NCBI RefSeq assembly: GCF_025989125.1
Contig: NZ_JAPDNR010000001.1
Span: 6,250,087-6,314,086, forward strand
Origin: Chitinophaga nivalis
GTDB lineage: Bacteria > Bacteroidota > Bacteroidia > Chitinophagales > Chitinophagaceae
Direction of reading: 5' to 3'
DNA length: 64,000 nt
Shown here: one piece after another, positions 50,719-61,243 of the stretch
Layout: every line of letters starts with the position of its first letter
Numbering within the stretch: position 1 is the stretch's first letter
Program-made: the position numbers and the translations under genes
Notes under the pieces: generated by a model
What the model was told of the DNA's origin: nothing
Database searches by the model: none
Seen by the model: only the letters and a program-made list of their open reading frames with translations

Positions 50719-52154
50719 TGATCATGTCAGGAAAAAAATTCAAATACATAGGCATTGTCTGTCTTTCCGCCATCTATGCCGCCTGTAAGGTGCCAGACCT
50801 GGCAGAAAAAAAAGTCAGCAATACAATACCCGCGCATTACAATCATTCGCAGGACACCAGCAACACTTCCCGGATCAGGTGGAACGAATACTTTACAGAC
50901 ACGCACCTGATAGCCCTGATAGATACTGCATTGCAAAATAATCAGGAGCTGCATATAACATGGCAGGAAATCGAAATTGCCAGGAACGAAGTCAGGGCAA
51001 GAAAAGGAGAATACCTGCCGTTTGTAGGCATCAGAGGCGGCGTAGGGCTCGACAAGGTAGCCCGGTATACCAATACCGGCGCCTTTGAAGCCAATACGGA
51101 GATCAAGCCGGGAAAGGAAATGCCGGATCCTTTACCAGACTACCAGTTGGGGATATATGCCAACTGGGAGCTGGATATCTGGCATAAACTCCATAATGCC
51201 CAAAAGGCTGCTGTAGCCCGCTATCTGTCTACCGTGGAAGGCAGGAATTTTGTGATTACCAATCTGGTAGCAGAAATAGCCAACTCCTATTATGAGTTAC
51301 TCGCACTGGACAACCAGCTGGAGATCGTCAATAAGAATATAGCCATCCAGCAAAATGCGCTGGAAATTGTAAAACTGGAGAAAGTATCTGCCCGGGTAAC
51401 GGAGCTGGCTGTACGAAAATTTGAAGCAGAAGTACTAAAAACACAAAGTCTGCAATATGATATACAACAGCAGATTACGGAAACAGAAAACAGGATCAAT
51501 TTTCTGCTGGCCCGCTCTTCGCAACCCATCCTGAGAGATGGGCAACGTTTTAACGAGTTGATACCAGCTGTTGTTCACGGCGGTATCCCCTCACAGCTAT
51601 TGGCCAACAGACCGGATATCAGACAGGCAGAACTGGCACTGACAGCAGCCCGGCTGGATATAAAGGTGGCGAAAGCACAATTTTATCCTTCGCTGAGCAT
51701 TTCAGCGGCTATCGGCTATCGGGCATTTAATCCTTCTTATCTGCTAAAAACACCGGAGTCAATCCTGTATTCACTGGCAGGCGACCTGGTGGCGCCACTG
51801 GTCAACCGGAATGCGATAAAAGCCACCTATAGCAGTGCCAACGCCAGACAGATACAGGCCGTCTACAATTATGAACGCACGATCCTGCATGCTTACTTTG
51901 AAGTAGCCAACCAACTGGCGAAGATCAACAATCTTGAAAAAAGCTATGATCTCAAATCGAAGCAGGTAGCTGCACTGACCCAGTCCATCAATATTTCCAA
52001 TGATCTGTTTAAATCAGCCCGGGCGGATTACATGGAAGTACTGATGACACAACGGGATGCGCTGGAATCAAAATTTGAACTGATCGAAACCAAAAAACAA
52101 CAGCTGAATGCGATGGTGAATATTTATCAGGCCCTGGGAGGTGGATGGAATTAA
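50718..52154 (+). CDS. RND efflux outer-membrane factor (TolC/NodT-type lipoprotein)
   Basis: 478 residues. Signal with lipobox (YAAC) gives a lipid-anchored outer-membrane protein. Two OEP repeats with long coiled coils, and the family motif LLANRPDIRQAELALTAA near residue 295. It forms the trimeric outer-membrane channel of the pump. The start at 50718 overlaps the pump stop; ATG 50724 is an alternative. Last gene of the operon, followed by a strong hairpin. Confidence 0.94.
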   Translation: MIMSGKKFKYIGIVCLSAIYAACKVPDLAEKKVSNTIPAHYNHSQDTSNTSRIRWNEYFTDTHLIALIDTALQNNQELHITWQEIEIARNEVRARKGEYLPFVGIRGGVGLDKVARYTNTGAFEANTEIKPGKEMPDPLPDYQLGIYANWELDIWHKLHNAQKAAVARYLSTVEGRNFVITNLVAEIANSYYELLALDNQLEIVNKNIAIQQNALEIVKLEKVSARVTELAVRKFEAEVLKTQSLQYDIQQQITETENRINFLLARSSQPILRDGQRFNELIPAVVHGGIPSQLLANRPDIRQAELALTAARLDIKVAKAQFYPSLSISAAIGYRAFNPSYLLKTPESILYSLAGDLVAPLVNRNAIKATYSSANARQIQAVYNYERTILHAYFEVANQLAKINNLEKSYDLKSKQVAALTQSINISNDLFKSARADYMEVLMTQRDALESKFELIETKKQQLNAMVNIYQALGGGWN

Positions 52155-52172
52155 CTATAGTGGTAAATAAAT

Positions 52173-52210
52173 AACAACAATAGCCGGCCTGGTTGCCGGC
52201 TATTGTTGTT
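52173..52210. terminator. Bidirectional terminator between the convergent operons
   Basis: Perfect 16-bp arms (AACAACAATAGCCGGC and its complement) with a 6-nt loop, flanked by short A and T stretches, midway between convergent stops at 52154 and 52234. Confidence 0.85.
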
Positions 52211-52233
52211 TGATAACCTGTTATGCTGTTACA

Positions 52234-55200
52234 CTACAGGAAAGTATACCTTACCCCCACCTGCATCTGTACCCGTGAGCCAAAATAATCTACACTATAT
52301 GGCATACCGGGATCATCGAAAGTGAATACCGGATAGTTATCTTTATTTTGCTGCGGCGGAAACAACACCGGCGTCAGCCCCACACTGCTGGTGGAATTAA
52401 ACGTATTGGGAGAAAAATATTGAATACCCCAGTTCTTATGGAGCAAATTGGTCAGGTTCATCACATCCGCAGTAATGGTAATAAAGCGGGACTTACTTTT
52501 ATTTAAAAATAAATCGTGCGCTACATGCAGATCTGCCTGTATATTCCAGGGGGTGCGGCCTGCATTACGTGCCGTAAACTGCCCTCTTCTGCTGCTGAGA
52601 TAAGCATTACCATCTATAAACGTATTAAATGCATCCGCCTGTACGGCTGCTGTTTTTGCAGGGAGGTCTTTAAAATAATGTACCGCTTCTTCCCGCTGCG
52701 GAATATAGACCAGCGACACCTGTTGCGGTAATCCCTGTATACTGTTATTAACAATACCATAGGTAAAAGGGCTGCCTGACTGCGCACTGAAAAACAGGCT
52801 GATATTGGTATTGCCGGCAGCTTTCCATTCCTGGTTGTAGCTGATGTTGGCGATAATACGATGCCGGATATCAAAATTACTATACGACAAAGCAGGATGA
52901 TTGGGCACCAATGCCTGGTTCAGCTGCCAGTTACTTTCCATCGAATTGCGGACCCCATTGCTGAGATCTTTTGATTCACCATAGGTATACGATGCACTAA
53001 CCTCCCATTTTGTACCGGCCTTTTTACTCACGGTACCGGTTACACTATATCTGTAACCCTGATTGGTATTGCTGAGCAAATAGGTATTGGAAAACCGCGG
53101 GTCTACGGTTCCATTGTAGACGGGCTGTTGCCGGGCGGTATCATATCCAAACCAGTACGCATTATCTTTCGTATTCAACTGCTGAAACAGTACATCTTTT
53201 ATATTGCGGGTATACATCGCTTCTATCGTGAAGCGCCAGTCGTTTGCAGCGGCATAATCTATACCTACACTGGTACGTAACACCTGCGGTAGTACGAAAT
53301 TATTATCAACCAGATCCACCTGTGTTTTACCGCTGTTGGGATTGTTGATAACAGCCCCGTTTTGTTCAATGAAATGACCGATGCCATTGGGGCCTGGCCG
53401 AAGCGCATCACTACCGCCGGCAAAGGGTTTCTGGTCTGCACGCTGATCAAAGGCACCGTAACTGTCGCCGGTATTGTAGTAGGCATAGGCCAGCCACGCG
53501 AAGGGTATCCGACCGGTAAAGAGGCCGGCCCCGCCGCGGAGTATCAGGTTCCGGTCGCCCAATACGTCGTAGCGGAAACCTATTCTGGGTGAAAGCTGCA
53601 CTTTATTAAGAAAGCCGTTGGTCAGTCTGCTCAATGGCGTATAGGTATACGTTCCACCAAAGTTGGCATCCATGCGGATATCTCTTACTTTATCGCTGAG
53701 TAAAGGCGCTACCGGCAGATGTGTAAAGTCTGCCCGCAGCCCCGGCGTCACCTGGAGCCGGTCGTTCACCCGAATTTCATCCTGTACATACAGGCTGTAC
53801 ATATTCACCTTGAAGGTGGCTGCAGGATGTGCAAGGAGGTAGTCGCGCGTATTGTCGGTATAGTTATAATTGCCACGCACCCGGTATGGGTTATTGCGCA
53901 TAAAATCTGCTATGCTTAAATAGTCCACCCGGCCATTCCAGCTATTGACAAATCCATAGCGGATATTATACAACTCGTTGTGTGTACCGGCCAGGATCCT
54001 ATGGCGGCCGGAAACATAGTTTACATTAGCCGTAAACTCCCAGGTCTGCTGGCGCATATTAAAAATGCTGGCTTCCCGGTCTGTACCCAGATAGATGGTT
54101 GTACCCGGCGCCCGGCCCATGATCTGTACCTGTGGTAATGATGGATCACTTAACGGATCCCGTTTGTCGTTGACGACCGTAAAACCCACCACCACATTAC
54201 CTGACAGCCGGTTATTGAAACGGCTTTTCAATTCTGCTACCGTGCTGCTCTGGTTATTCGTCTGGCGGAAAGCCATGCTGCTGAAACGGAAATCCTGCTG
54301 ATCGCGATCCAGATGCGTAGCTTTACTGAAAATGGTATTGTTGCGGATGGCTAACTGATGTTTATCATTGATATTCCAGTCAAGCCGGTTAAAAAACTTT
54401 TGCGACCGGTTCCAGTTATTATACACATCAGCGGCACCTGCATCGAAACTATTGCCATAGCGACTTTTCATGGTAGCGGCAATCGTTTCCGCCTCTTCTT
54501 TGCTGAGGATATGCGCGGTCTCCGATGTGCCGACGGCGAGTTGCGATGGATCCTGCCGGCTGGTGATTTCTTCGTTACTGAAAAAGAACAGTTTGTTTTT
54601 AATAATCGGGAAGCCTATCCGAAAGCCGGTCTGGTAATCATGAAAATCACGGTTCATTTTACCGAGGTTGCCTACACGGTCTTTCCCGGTAATCGTTGCA
54701 TTACGCCCCAATACATACACCGACCCGCTAAGCGTATTCGTACCACTACGGGTAACGGCATTCACAGCGCCGCCTGTGAAATTACCAATCTTCACATCAT
54801 AGGGAGCCAGGTACACTTGCATATCTGCGATCGCATCCAGGGAAACCGGATTGGTGCGGGTACTGCTGCCTATCATGCCGGAAGTACCGGTTTGTCCGCC
54901 CAGCGAAGGGCTGAAGCCAATCGCATCGTTGTTGACGGCGCCATCAATCGTGACGTTGTTATAACGAAAGTTAGTACCTCCAAAACTATTGTCCCGGCTT
55001 CCCTGCGGCGTAAGCCGGGTGATGTCGGTAATACTGCGGCTGATGGTAGGCATATTGCGTAACTGCTGGCTGCTGATATTTTTTCCCGTGCCATTCATCT
55101 GTTGCGACTGGCCGGTACGGGCGGCTACTGTTACCGTCCCCAGTTGCCGTGTACTTTCTTTCAGGGCAAGATCCAGCTGCAGGCTGCCGCCCAGGCGAAT

Positions 55201-55503
55201 CATGATACCCTCTTTAGTATCTGTACCCATTCCCATCATCGATGCCGTCACCTGATAGGGGCCGCCGATCTGCAGATTATTCAGGAAATAACGGCCATCC
55301 TTACCTGCCATTACACCATATTTTGTTCCGGTGGCTGTGTGAAGTGCCACGACGGTGGCTCCCTCCAGGGGATTCCCTCCTGCATCTGTTACACGGCCAT
55401 TCAGGGAACCGCTGGTCTCCTGCGAAAATGCGCCCAATGAGAGCAGTAACAGCAATAGTAAGCCGGGCGTCCATCTGAACGCAAATCCTGATATTGTATT
55501 CAT
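52234..55503 (-). CDS. TonB-dependent receptor, Oar-like, with carboxypeptidase-like N-terminal domain
   Basis: 1089 residues. A signal peptide ends near SLGAFSQ, then a regulatory beta-sandwich domain (SLNGRVTDAGGNPLEGATV...YFLNNLQIGGPY) over residues 32-115. The plug follows (SLDAIADMQVYLAPYDVKIG, FTGGAVNAVTRSGTNTLSG), then a large outer-membrane beta-barrel that ends in an aromatic strand (QVGVRYTFL). This is the Oar-type receptor, distinct from SusC because no SusD partner is next to it. It imports or exports an unknown ligand using TonB energy. Last visible gene of a minus-strand lipoprotein operon; the lipoproteins before it may be its surface partners. Confidence 0.93.
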   Translation of the reverse strand: MNTISGFAFRWTPGLLLLLLLSLGAFSQETSGSLNGRVTDAGGNPLEGATVVALHTATGTKYGVMAGKDGRYFLNNLQIGGPYQVTASMMGMGTDTKEGIMIRLGGSLQLDLALKESTRQLGTVTVAARTGQSQQMNGTGKNISSQQLRNMPTISRSITDITRLTPQGSRDNSFGGTNFRYNNVTIDGAVNNDAIGFSPSLGGQTGTSGMIGSSTRTNPVSLDAIADMQVYLAPYDVKIGNFTGGAVNAVTRSGTNTLSGSVYVLGRNATITGKDRVGNLGKMNRDFHDYQTGFRIGFPIIKNKLFFFSNEEITSRQDPSQLAVGTSETAHILSKEEAETIAATMKSRYGNSFDAGAADVYNNWNRSQKFFNRLDWNINDKHQLAIRNNTIFSKATHLDRDQQDFRFSSMAFRQTNNQSSTVAELKSRFNNRLSGNVVVGFTVVNDKRDPLSDPSLPQVQIMGRAPGTTIYLGTDREASIFNMRQQTWEFTANVNYVSGRHRILAGTHNELYNIRYGFVNSWNGRVDYLSIADFMRNNPYRVRGNYNYTDNTRDYLLAHPAATFKVNMYSLYVQDEIRVNDRLQVTPGLRADFTHLPVAPLLSDKVRDIRMDANFGGTYTYTPLSRLTNGFLNKVQLSPRIGFRYDVLGDRNLILRGGAGLFTGRIPFAWLAYAYYNTGDSYGAFDQRADQKPFAGGSDALRPGPNGIGHFIEQNGAVINNPNSGKTQVDLVDNNFVLPQVLRTSVGIDYAAANDWRFTIEAMYTRNIKDVLFQQLNTKDNAYWFGYDTARQQPVYNGTVDPRFSNTYLLSNTNQGYRYSVTGTVSKKAGTKWEVSASYTYGESKDLSNGVRNSMESNWQLNQALVPNHPALSYSNFDIRHRIIANISYNQEWKAAGNTNISLFFSAQSGSPFTYGIVNNSIQGLPQQVSLVYIPQREEAVHYFKDLPAKTAAVQADAFNTFIDGNAYLSSRRGQFTARNAGRTPWNIQADLHVAHDLFLNKSKSRFITITADVMNLTNLLHKNWGIQYFSPNTFNSTSSVGLTPVLFPPQQNKDNYPVFTFDDPGMPYSVDYFGSRVQMQVGVRYTFL

Positions 55504-55550
55504 ACCTGTATTGTTACGGTCTGTTGTTAGTAAATATGCTGCTATCGCGT

Positions 55551-57743
55551 TTATTTCAGGAAGATCTTCCGGATAGCTTTGTTGCCTTTATCCACCACAT
55601 AGATATCACCGTCTTTGTCGATCGCCATATCTGACAGGCCATAGGCGAATTTCGCCTTATCAAAGCTGCCATCTTCATAACCTGGTTCTCCTTTAATGAC
55701 GGTGGAAACTTCTTTTGCTGTCAGATCGGCTTTCCGAATGGCATAGCTGATGCCATCCAGGATATAGAGATCGTTGTTGTTATCTGTCAGCAATGCGGTA
55801 AGACTATAATTCAGTAATGCCGTAGCAAAAGGTCCATCCTGATAACCGGGATTAGCGGCATTACCAATTAATGGTCTTGGATAGGCACCCAGCATCGCTC
55901 CTTTTGCAATAAAGCTGACACTGGATTCATACTGGTCTTTGCTGATGTAAATATTTCCTGCTTTATCCAAAGCCGGGCGGCAATCTTCATAGAATGCGTT
56001 GGCATTCACCCGGATGATACCGTTGATATTGTACCTGAAAAAGCCATCAAATCCTCTGGTGGCATACAAATTCCCATCGGCATCTACAGTGAGGCTTGTT
56101 CCGGTAAACTGTGTACTGACAGTAGTAACCTTACCGGCAAGTGTGATCTTACGTAAGCCCCCATCCATCACATAGATGTTTCCATCTTTACCTATCACCA
56201 TGCCGCGGATATAGTCAAACAGGGCTTCCGTACCCGTGCCGTCTTTTCTTCCGCCCGCCCCGGTGGCACTTCCTGCCAACACTGTCACACTTTTACTATC
56301 GCTGCTAATTTTCAGTACCTGTGTATTATTGGAAACGTATACGTTTTTATCATCGTCGACTACTATTCTGGAAATCTGTGTGGTGAGATCATTGCTTGCC
56401 GGGCCTCCCGCCAGTGTCATCACACCTGCTCTTCTGAAATCCCTGGGCGCGGATGCGGCAGCACCTTTCACCACTACTTTTAATTCGCCGGTACTTAATC
56501 CTGCCGGAGCGGCCAATACCAGGGATGTTTCCGTGGCTGTCATGACCGTTGTACTGATGCCATTGAAGGACACGATATTGTCAGCAGGATTATTACTAAA
56601 GCCGGTACCTGTGATAGTCACCATCGTACCTGCCAGTCCACTTTCAGGACTAACGGCGGTAATACCCAATGCCTGATCTTTAAACTGCGGGCCGGATGTT
56701 TCCTGATCATTTACCACCACTTTTACGATCCCATTGCCGGTACCTCCGGGGATGATCAATTTTAACTCCTTCTCTGTGGCGGCTGATATGGCTACTTCCA
56801 CCCCATTGAGGAATACTTTATTCTCTTCTTTTACACTACTGTAACGCGCACCGGTGATGGTCATTTCAGCGCCACGGGGACCACTCAGCGGAGATACCAC
56901 ATTAATAACAGGCGGTGGTACCACGGTAAAAACAGGTCCTACTGTTTTCTGCTCATGGATAGTGACCACCAGCGGCCCTGTTTCCACACCTTCCGGCGCT
57001 ACCACCACGAGTTGTTGTTTTCCGGCTTCCGTTACCACCGCCGGTTTACCGTTAAAGGTCACCACATTACCGGTAGCCAATCCGTCGAATCCTGTTCCCG
57101 TAATAGTTACCTTCGTATTTTTCCCGCCTGTCTGCGGCCGGATGGCTGTTATAGCCTGATAGGTAAACTCCTGGCCGCTTGCCACTGCACCATCTACTTT
57201 CACCATCACCACACCCGTACCGGCATCTGCGGGTACTTCTGCTATCAGCAGGGTATCGCTGGCTGTTATCACGATGGCTTCTTTCCCATTGACAAATACG
57301 GATGCCGGTTTGCCGGTACCACCAAATCCTTCTCCGCTGATATTTATCGCGGAACCTGCGGGTCCGTTGAGCGGTGTTACCCGTTGCACACTCAGTGCCT
57401 GATAGGTATACTGACCGATATTAAACGAGCGCTCCTGGTATTGCAGCGTTAATGGACCGGTGATGGCTTTTGCAGGCGCACGTAATACAACCGCATTGGC
57501 AGTGGCACTGATCACTTCCGCAGACACGCCCGATATAGCAGCGGTATAACGGCCAGGATCTGTACCAAAGCCGGTGCCTTCAATCGTAATCAACGTTCCT
57601 GCTTTACCACTGTTGGGATAATAACGTAGCACTTTAGCCACCAGCGTGTCATCGCTATCCTGTTTCTTTCTGCAGCCGGTTGTTGCTGCCAGTAGCAACA
57701 AAAACAATAAGCCCCATACCGGATATTGTAATATTCTTTTCAT
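55551..57743 (-). CDS. Surface lipoprotein with IPT/TIG repeats and NHL propeller
   Basis: 730 residues. Lipobox TTGC after a hydrophobic signal. About five TIG/IPT domains of about 80 residues each lie between residues 38 and 440; each begins V.P..G..G..ITI.G.GF (e.g. YYPNSGKAGTLITIEGTGFG) and ends in GPQF/G.EFTY-like strands. From about residue 445 NHL-type blades follow (IVVDDDKNVYVSNN, MVIGKDGNIYVMDGG, LTVDADGNLYATRG, MAIDKDGDIYVVDKG). Such proteins bind glycans or proteins at the surface. It ends 47 bp before the receptor start. Confidence 0.93.
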   Translation of the reverse strand: MKRILQYPVWGLLFLLLLAATTGCRKKQDSDDTLVAKVLRYYPNSGKAGTLITIEGTGFGTDPGRYTAAISGVSAEVISATANAVVLRAPAKAITGPLTLQYQERSFNIGQYTYQALSVQRVTPLNGPAGSAINISGEGFGGTGKPASVFVNGKEAIVITASDTLLIAEVPADAGTGVVMVKVDGAVASGQEFTYQAITAIRPQTGGKNTKVTITGTGFDGLATGNVVTFNGKPAVVTEAGKQQLVVVAPEGVETGPLVVTIHEQKTVGPVFTVVPPPVINVVSPLSGPRGAEMTITGARYSSVKEENKVFLNGVEVAISAATEKELKLIIPGGTGNGIVKVVVNDQETSGPQFKDQALGITAVSPESGLAGTMVTITGTGFSNNPADNIVSFNGISTTVMTATETSLVLAAPAGLSTGELKVVVKGAAASAPRDFRRAGVMTLAGGPASNDLTTQISRIVVDDDKNVYVSNNTQVLKISSDSKSVTVLAGSATGAGGRKDGTGTEALFDYIRGMVIGKDGNIYVMDGGLRKITLAGKVTTVSTQFTGTSLTVDADGNLYATRGFDGFFRYNINGIIRVNANAFYEDCRPALDKAGNIYISKDQYESSVSFIAKGAMLGAYPRPLIGNAANPGYQDGPFATALLNYSLTALLTDNNNDLYILDGISYAIRKADLTAKEVSTVIKGEPGYEDGSFDKAKFAYGLSDMAIDKDGDIYVVDKGNKAIRKIFLK

Positions 57744-57763
57744 ACTCTTTTTATTATGTATGT

Positions 57764-58750
57764 CTACTGTGTAATTTTTAAAACACCATCGATAACATGC
57801 AATACACCGTTGCCGGTCAGGATATCTTTTTTCACGACATGAATACCCTGCGTATTCCCTATCCCGGTCAGCATGATGGTACCGAATCTACCCGGTTCTG
57901 CAGCATCTTCTGCCAGTTCGATACCAACCGTATTACCATCGAACATCACCTGACGGTTGGTGTTGGAAGGTCCGGTACTCAGCACATAGTCGTAGATGAA
58001 TCGCCGGCCGCGTATAACATGGTAATTCACCAACTGCTTTAATACCTGCGGATCGGTTTCGCTCACCTGCTGCACAGTCGTATAACCCTGTGCCTGCATG
58101 GCTGCATTGGACGGCGCAAAAACCGTATAAGGGCCGGTACTGTTGATGGTCTGCAACTGGCCGGAGCTAATAAGCGCCTGGGTAAAAAGGGTGATATCCT
58201 GCTCCGCCATGATAGCACTACCCAGCTGTTCGTGTACATAGGGCGCCAGTACATGATTGATCACCTGTATCAACCCGTTGGATGCCGCCATGTTCTCTGC
58301 CAGCACCCGCGCACCATTAATGGTAATCACGGTATCTGTTCCTTTGATCCAATGGGTTACAAATATTTTTCCACCCCGGGAACGCAGTTCCTGATTAAAG
58401 AGATAGGGTAACTTATTCAGCTCATATTTTCCATCGAGTAGATGATAGTTGACAATACGGCTTACCAGCAACGGATTCGCCATGAGCATACCCGTAACCG
58501 TAAAACCAGCGGCGGAAAATGCGCCGTCGGATGGCGCGAGTGCCGTAAAAGGGCCGGATGTTTTCAGGGTATTGTCCATGTTGCTGCGTCGTAAAGCCGC
58601 ACCATAAACAGACAGGTTAAAGTTATCTGCCACCACCAGTGTGATCAGGTTGTTGTCGATCATATCATCAGCGGCATCCTTCTTGCTGCAACTGCTCCAG
58701 CATAACCCTGCTGCCAGCAGTACCGGTAATAGTATATGGATTCTTTTCAT
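57764..58750 (-). CDS. Fasciclin-domain lipoprotein 1
   Basis: 328 residues. Signal with lipobox (CWSSC). Two FAS1 domains: residues about 35-175 (LSVYGAALRRSNMDNTL, GPFTALAPSDGAFSAAG, YHLLDGKYELN) and 180-328 (GPYTVFAPSNAAMQAQG, YHVIRGRRF, VLHVIDGVL). FAS1 proteins mediate adhesion or protein contacts. The start lies 2 bp after the stop of the previous gene, which indicates one operon. Confidence 0.92.
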   Translation of the reverse strand: MKRIHILLPVLLAAGLCWSSCSKKDAADDMIDNNLITLVVADNFNLSVYGAALRRSNMDNTLKTSGPFTALAPSDGAFSAAGFTVTGMLMANPLLVSRIVNYHLLDGKYELNKLPYLFNQELRSRGGKIFVTHWIKGTDTVITINGARVLAENMAASNGLIQVINHVLAPYVHEQLGSAIMAEQDITLFTQALISSGQLQTINSTGPYTVFAPSNAAMQAQGYTTVQQVSETDPQVLKQLVNYHVIRGRRFIYDYVLSTGPSNTNRQVMFDGNTVGIELAEDAAEPGRFGTIMLTGIGNTQGIHVVKKDILTGNGVLHVIDGVLKITQ

Positions 58751-58752
58751 TG

Positions 58753-60084
58753 TTAGTTCAGTTTATAACCTTTGGGAATCAGCAGCCGGTCTACTACATG
58801 CAGGGGGCCCATGAATGTCGGGATATCACTTTCTGTTACCATCGCTGCCGGAGCTCCCGAGCCTTTTACTTTTACCAGGGTTTTGCCGGCAGCATCCTTA
58901 CTGAATTCCAGCGGCATGTAATAGGTATCATCCACATAGTCTACTCCGTTCGGATCTTTTAAGGATGGCTGCAACATCAGCCGGGGCATGGTACTGCTCC
59001 CGAACATATTGCTATAGAACACAGGAAAACTGATATTTCTGGGATAATCGCTATTCCTTCCGTTTTGGATATATCCCCAGTTGATATGAAAGTCCAGCAA
59101 AGAATCCGTAGCAAACAAGCCTTTCATGCTCCAATCCACATACTGCGGTAAACCACGGCGTTCGTTAAATGCCATCAGGTCATCTACGGTATTAAAACCT
59201 GCCGCTTTAAATGCCTCATTCGTCGGAAGAAAAATGGTTGTAAACAACACATTGATATCTTCTTCCTCTTCCGTAACGGGATTGATTCTCAGCTCCCATG
59301 CATGGAATTGTGAAAATCTCGCATGACTGGCTGGCCACCCGGTAGCCTCTTCATAAATTTTTTTGTATAACGCATCCCGGCGTTGCATCAGTTCCAGCAA
59401 CATGGTAAACCGCCCGTCTGCTTCCACCACCTGCAATAAGGTTTTATCCGGCTTTGGTACCATTTTATCCAACAACCAGATATACCCGTCTTTTGCAGGA
59501 ATAGAAATACCGCTACCCACCACTTTGCCATTCACATATGTCTGTTTCTCTCTTACCTGCAGGTGCTGTTTAAAATAATACAGATAGTCACTGAACGATT
59601 TATCTTTATCCGGATCGGGCATCCCCCTTAACTCCGGCTTTTTCAGCAAACTGAGAGTAATCAGGTTATCTGACCTGCCCTTCAATGCAGCGGCATCGAT
59701 TCTTCCCCGGAGTGTATAGAATAGCAGCAGGCTATCTATATCTTTCGGGTCCATACTTTGCAGCTTCGCGGCGGTATAGCCACCTGCCTGTAATGCTTCG
59801 TCGCTGAGTGCCAGAATGGTGTAACCGCCAGGCTGCGTAGCAACAGCCGCCAGCATTATATCCATGTGGCTGCGCTGCCAGGCCAGGTAAAACAATTTCG
59901 CCGGCGATTGGGCCAATGCTTCTTTGAGCGTGATACGAACGGTGTCTGCATAAGGGACCTGGCTACCCTCTGCCGGCGGCATAAATTCTTCCCGGCGGCA
60001 CCCGGAAGCCACGATCAGCAGACTACAGATGATCCCAAGCCCTATACCGGAAATATTCTTTATCAGCGGGTTGATTATTTTCAT
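58753..60084 (-). CDS. Fasciclin-domain lipoprotein 2
   Basis: 443 residues. Signal with lipobox (VASGC) near residue 29. Two divergent FAS1 domains: the first around residues 60-215 (QRSHMDIMLAAVATQPGGYTI), the second from about 220 (VEADGRFTMLLELMQRRD, IFLPTNEAFKAAGF, FHINWGYIQNG) with a long insertion. The C-terminal MGPLHVVDRLLIPKGYKLN is the typical end of a FAS1 domain. Operon member. Confidence 0.9.
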   Translation of the reverse strand: MKIINPLIKNISGIGLGIICSLLIVASGCRREEFMPPAEGSQVPYADTVRITLKEALAQSPAKLFYLAWQRSHMDIMLAAVATQPGGYTILALSDEALQAGGYTAAKLQSMDPKDIDSLLLFYTLRGRIDAAALKGRSDNLITLSLLKKPELRGMPDPDKDKSFSDYLYYFKQHLQVREKQTYVNGKVVGSGISIPAKDGYIWLLDKMVPKPDKTLLQVVEADGRFTMLLELMQRRDALYKKIYEEATGWPASHARFSQFHAWELRINPVTEEEEDINVLFTTIFLPTNEAFKAAGFNTVDDLMAFNERRGLPQYVDWSMKGLFATDSLLDFHINWGYIQNGRNSDYPRNISFPVFYSNMFGSSTMPRLMLQPSLKDPNGVDYVDDTYYMPLEFSKDAAGKTLVKVKGSGAPAAMVTESDIPTFMGPLHVVDRLLIPKGYKLN

Positions 60085-60140
60085 TTTCAGCTAGTTTATT
60101 TACAACAGATTTTTATCTGACAGCATAGTTTTTTCTCCGG

Positions 60141-61214
60141 TTACTTTAATGCCTGATCCGGTCTGACCAGTATACCAGGCAACTGATGCACAATTCCGTT
60201 TTCACAGAGATTATCCATCTTCGCCCAGGTGTTGGATGGTGCGGTAACGCTTCCCAAAAACACCGGCTGGCTGCCGCCTTTCAGCTTACCCGCTACGCTC
60301 ACGGTAAACTCACTATAGTAAGCAGTAAGCACAAACTCACCCTCATCATCCTTTAACTTATAGGTATACCGGCTTTCTTCATTGATGATTTGAAAAATGG
60401 TTTTGTCGGTAATAAAATATTGCCGGTCGTACAGGATGTAAGCGCCGAAAAGACGGGCGCCGATATAGGATGCGGGGTTTAAAGCAGCGATATCGGCTGC
60501 CGTGATACCCGCATCGGCAAACGCTTTGTTGTCGGGGGCAAAAATGGTAAACCGGCCAGGCTGCGCCAATGCATCCCATAGTCCGAACTTTTTCAGCCCT
60601 GCCACATACAGGCTATACGCCGGCCTTGCCGCCAGCCAGGCCTGCACGGTAACACCCGGGAAAGGTTTCTGCAGCTTTTTCAGCGTATGCATGACGCCAT
60701 TGGCCAGTACAATATCCCGGTTATCCAATACGCATCCACCAAAAGTGAAATAGTTTTGCGGATAAGGGTTATTAGGAAAAAACATCGCCAGCGAGGCATA
60801 CAGTTGTTTGCCTGCCAGCGTTGCATAACGTACATCCACCCCATTGGCCGGTATATCTGTTGAAAACAGGCGCATAGGCAGTATATGGTAAGCCATGACA
60901 AAACGCAGGCTGTCTTTATTCATCTTTTTAAAATCTTCCGGCAATTGCACCCCCAGTTCATTGAAAGCCTGGTTGGCAGGCGCCAGTACCGTAAAAGGTC
61001 CTTTGCCATTCAATTCTGTAGCCAGGCCTGTATATTCAAGTGCGGCATAAAAAAGCCTGAAATCATAATTGTTCTTTATAAAGTCTCCTGCCGGCCGTAT
61101 ATGCTTATTGGGCTTCGGCACTGTCAGGTCTTCATGCTTGCAGGAGCAGAGCAGTGCCGCCAACAGTACGAACGTGGTGAATAAAATATGCTGCGAAGAA
61201 TGTTTCCCTTTCAT
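60141..61214 (-). CDS. Fasciclin-domain lipoprotein 3
   Basis: 357 residues. Signal with lipobox (LLCSC). Two FAS1 domains: residues 45-195 (YDFRLFYAALEYTGLATEL, GPFTVLAPANQAFNELG, MAYHILPMRLF, NGVMHTLKKL) and 200-357 (SLYVAGLKKFGLWDAL, GRFTIFAPDNKAFADAG). Third consecutive FAS1 gene, similar in layout but not a recent copy of the others. 29 bp after the preceding gene. Confidence 0.92.
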   Translation of the reverse strand: MKGKHSSQHILFTTFVLLAALLCSCKHEDLTVPKPNKHIRPAGDFIKNNYDFRLFYAALEYTGLATELNGKGPFTVLAPANQAFNELGVQLPEDFKKMNKDSLRFVMAYHILPMRLFSTDIPANGVDVRYATLAGKQLYASLAMFFPNNPYPQNYFTFGGCVLDNRDIVLANGVMHTLKKLQKPFPGVTVQAWLAARPAYSLYVAGLKKFGLWDALAQPGRFTIFAPDNKAFADAGITAADIAALNPASYIGARLFGAYILYDRQYFITDKTIFQIINEESRYTYKLKDDEGEFVLTAYYSEFTVSVAGKLKGGSQPVFLGSVTAPSNTWAKMDNLCENGIVHQLPGILVRPDQALK

Positions 61215-61243
61215 TTGCTGTGTTTTTATTTATCTGGATGAAC

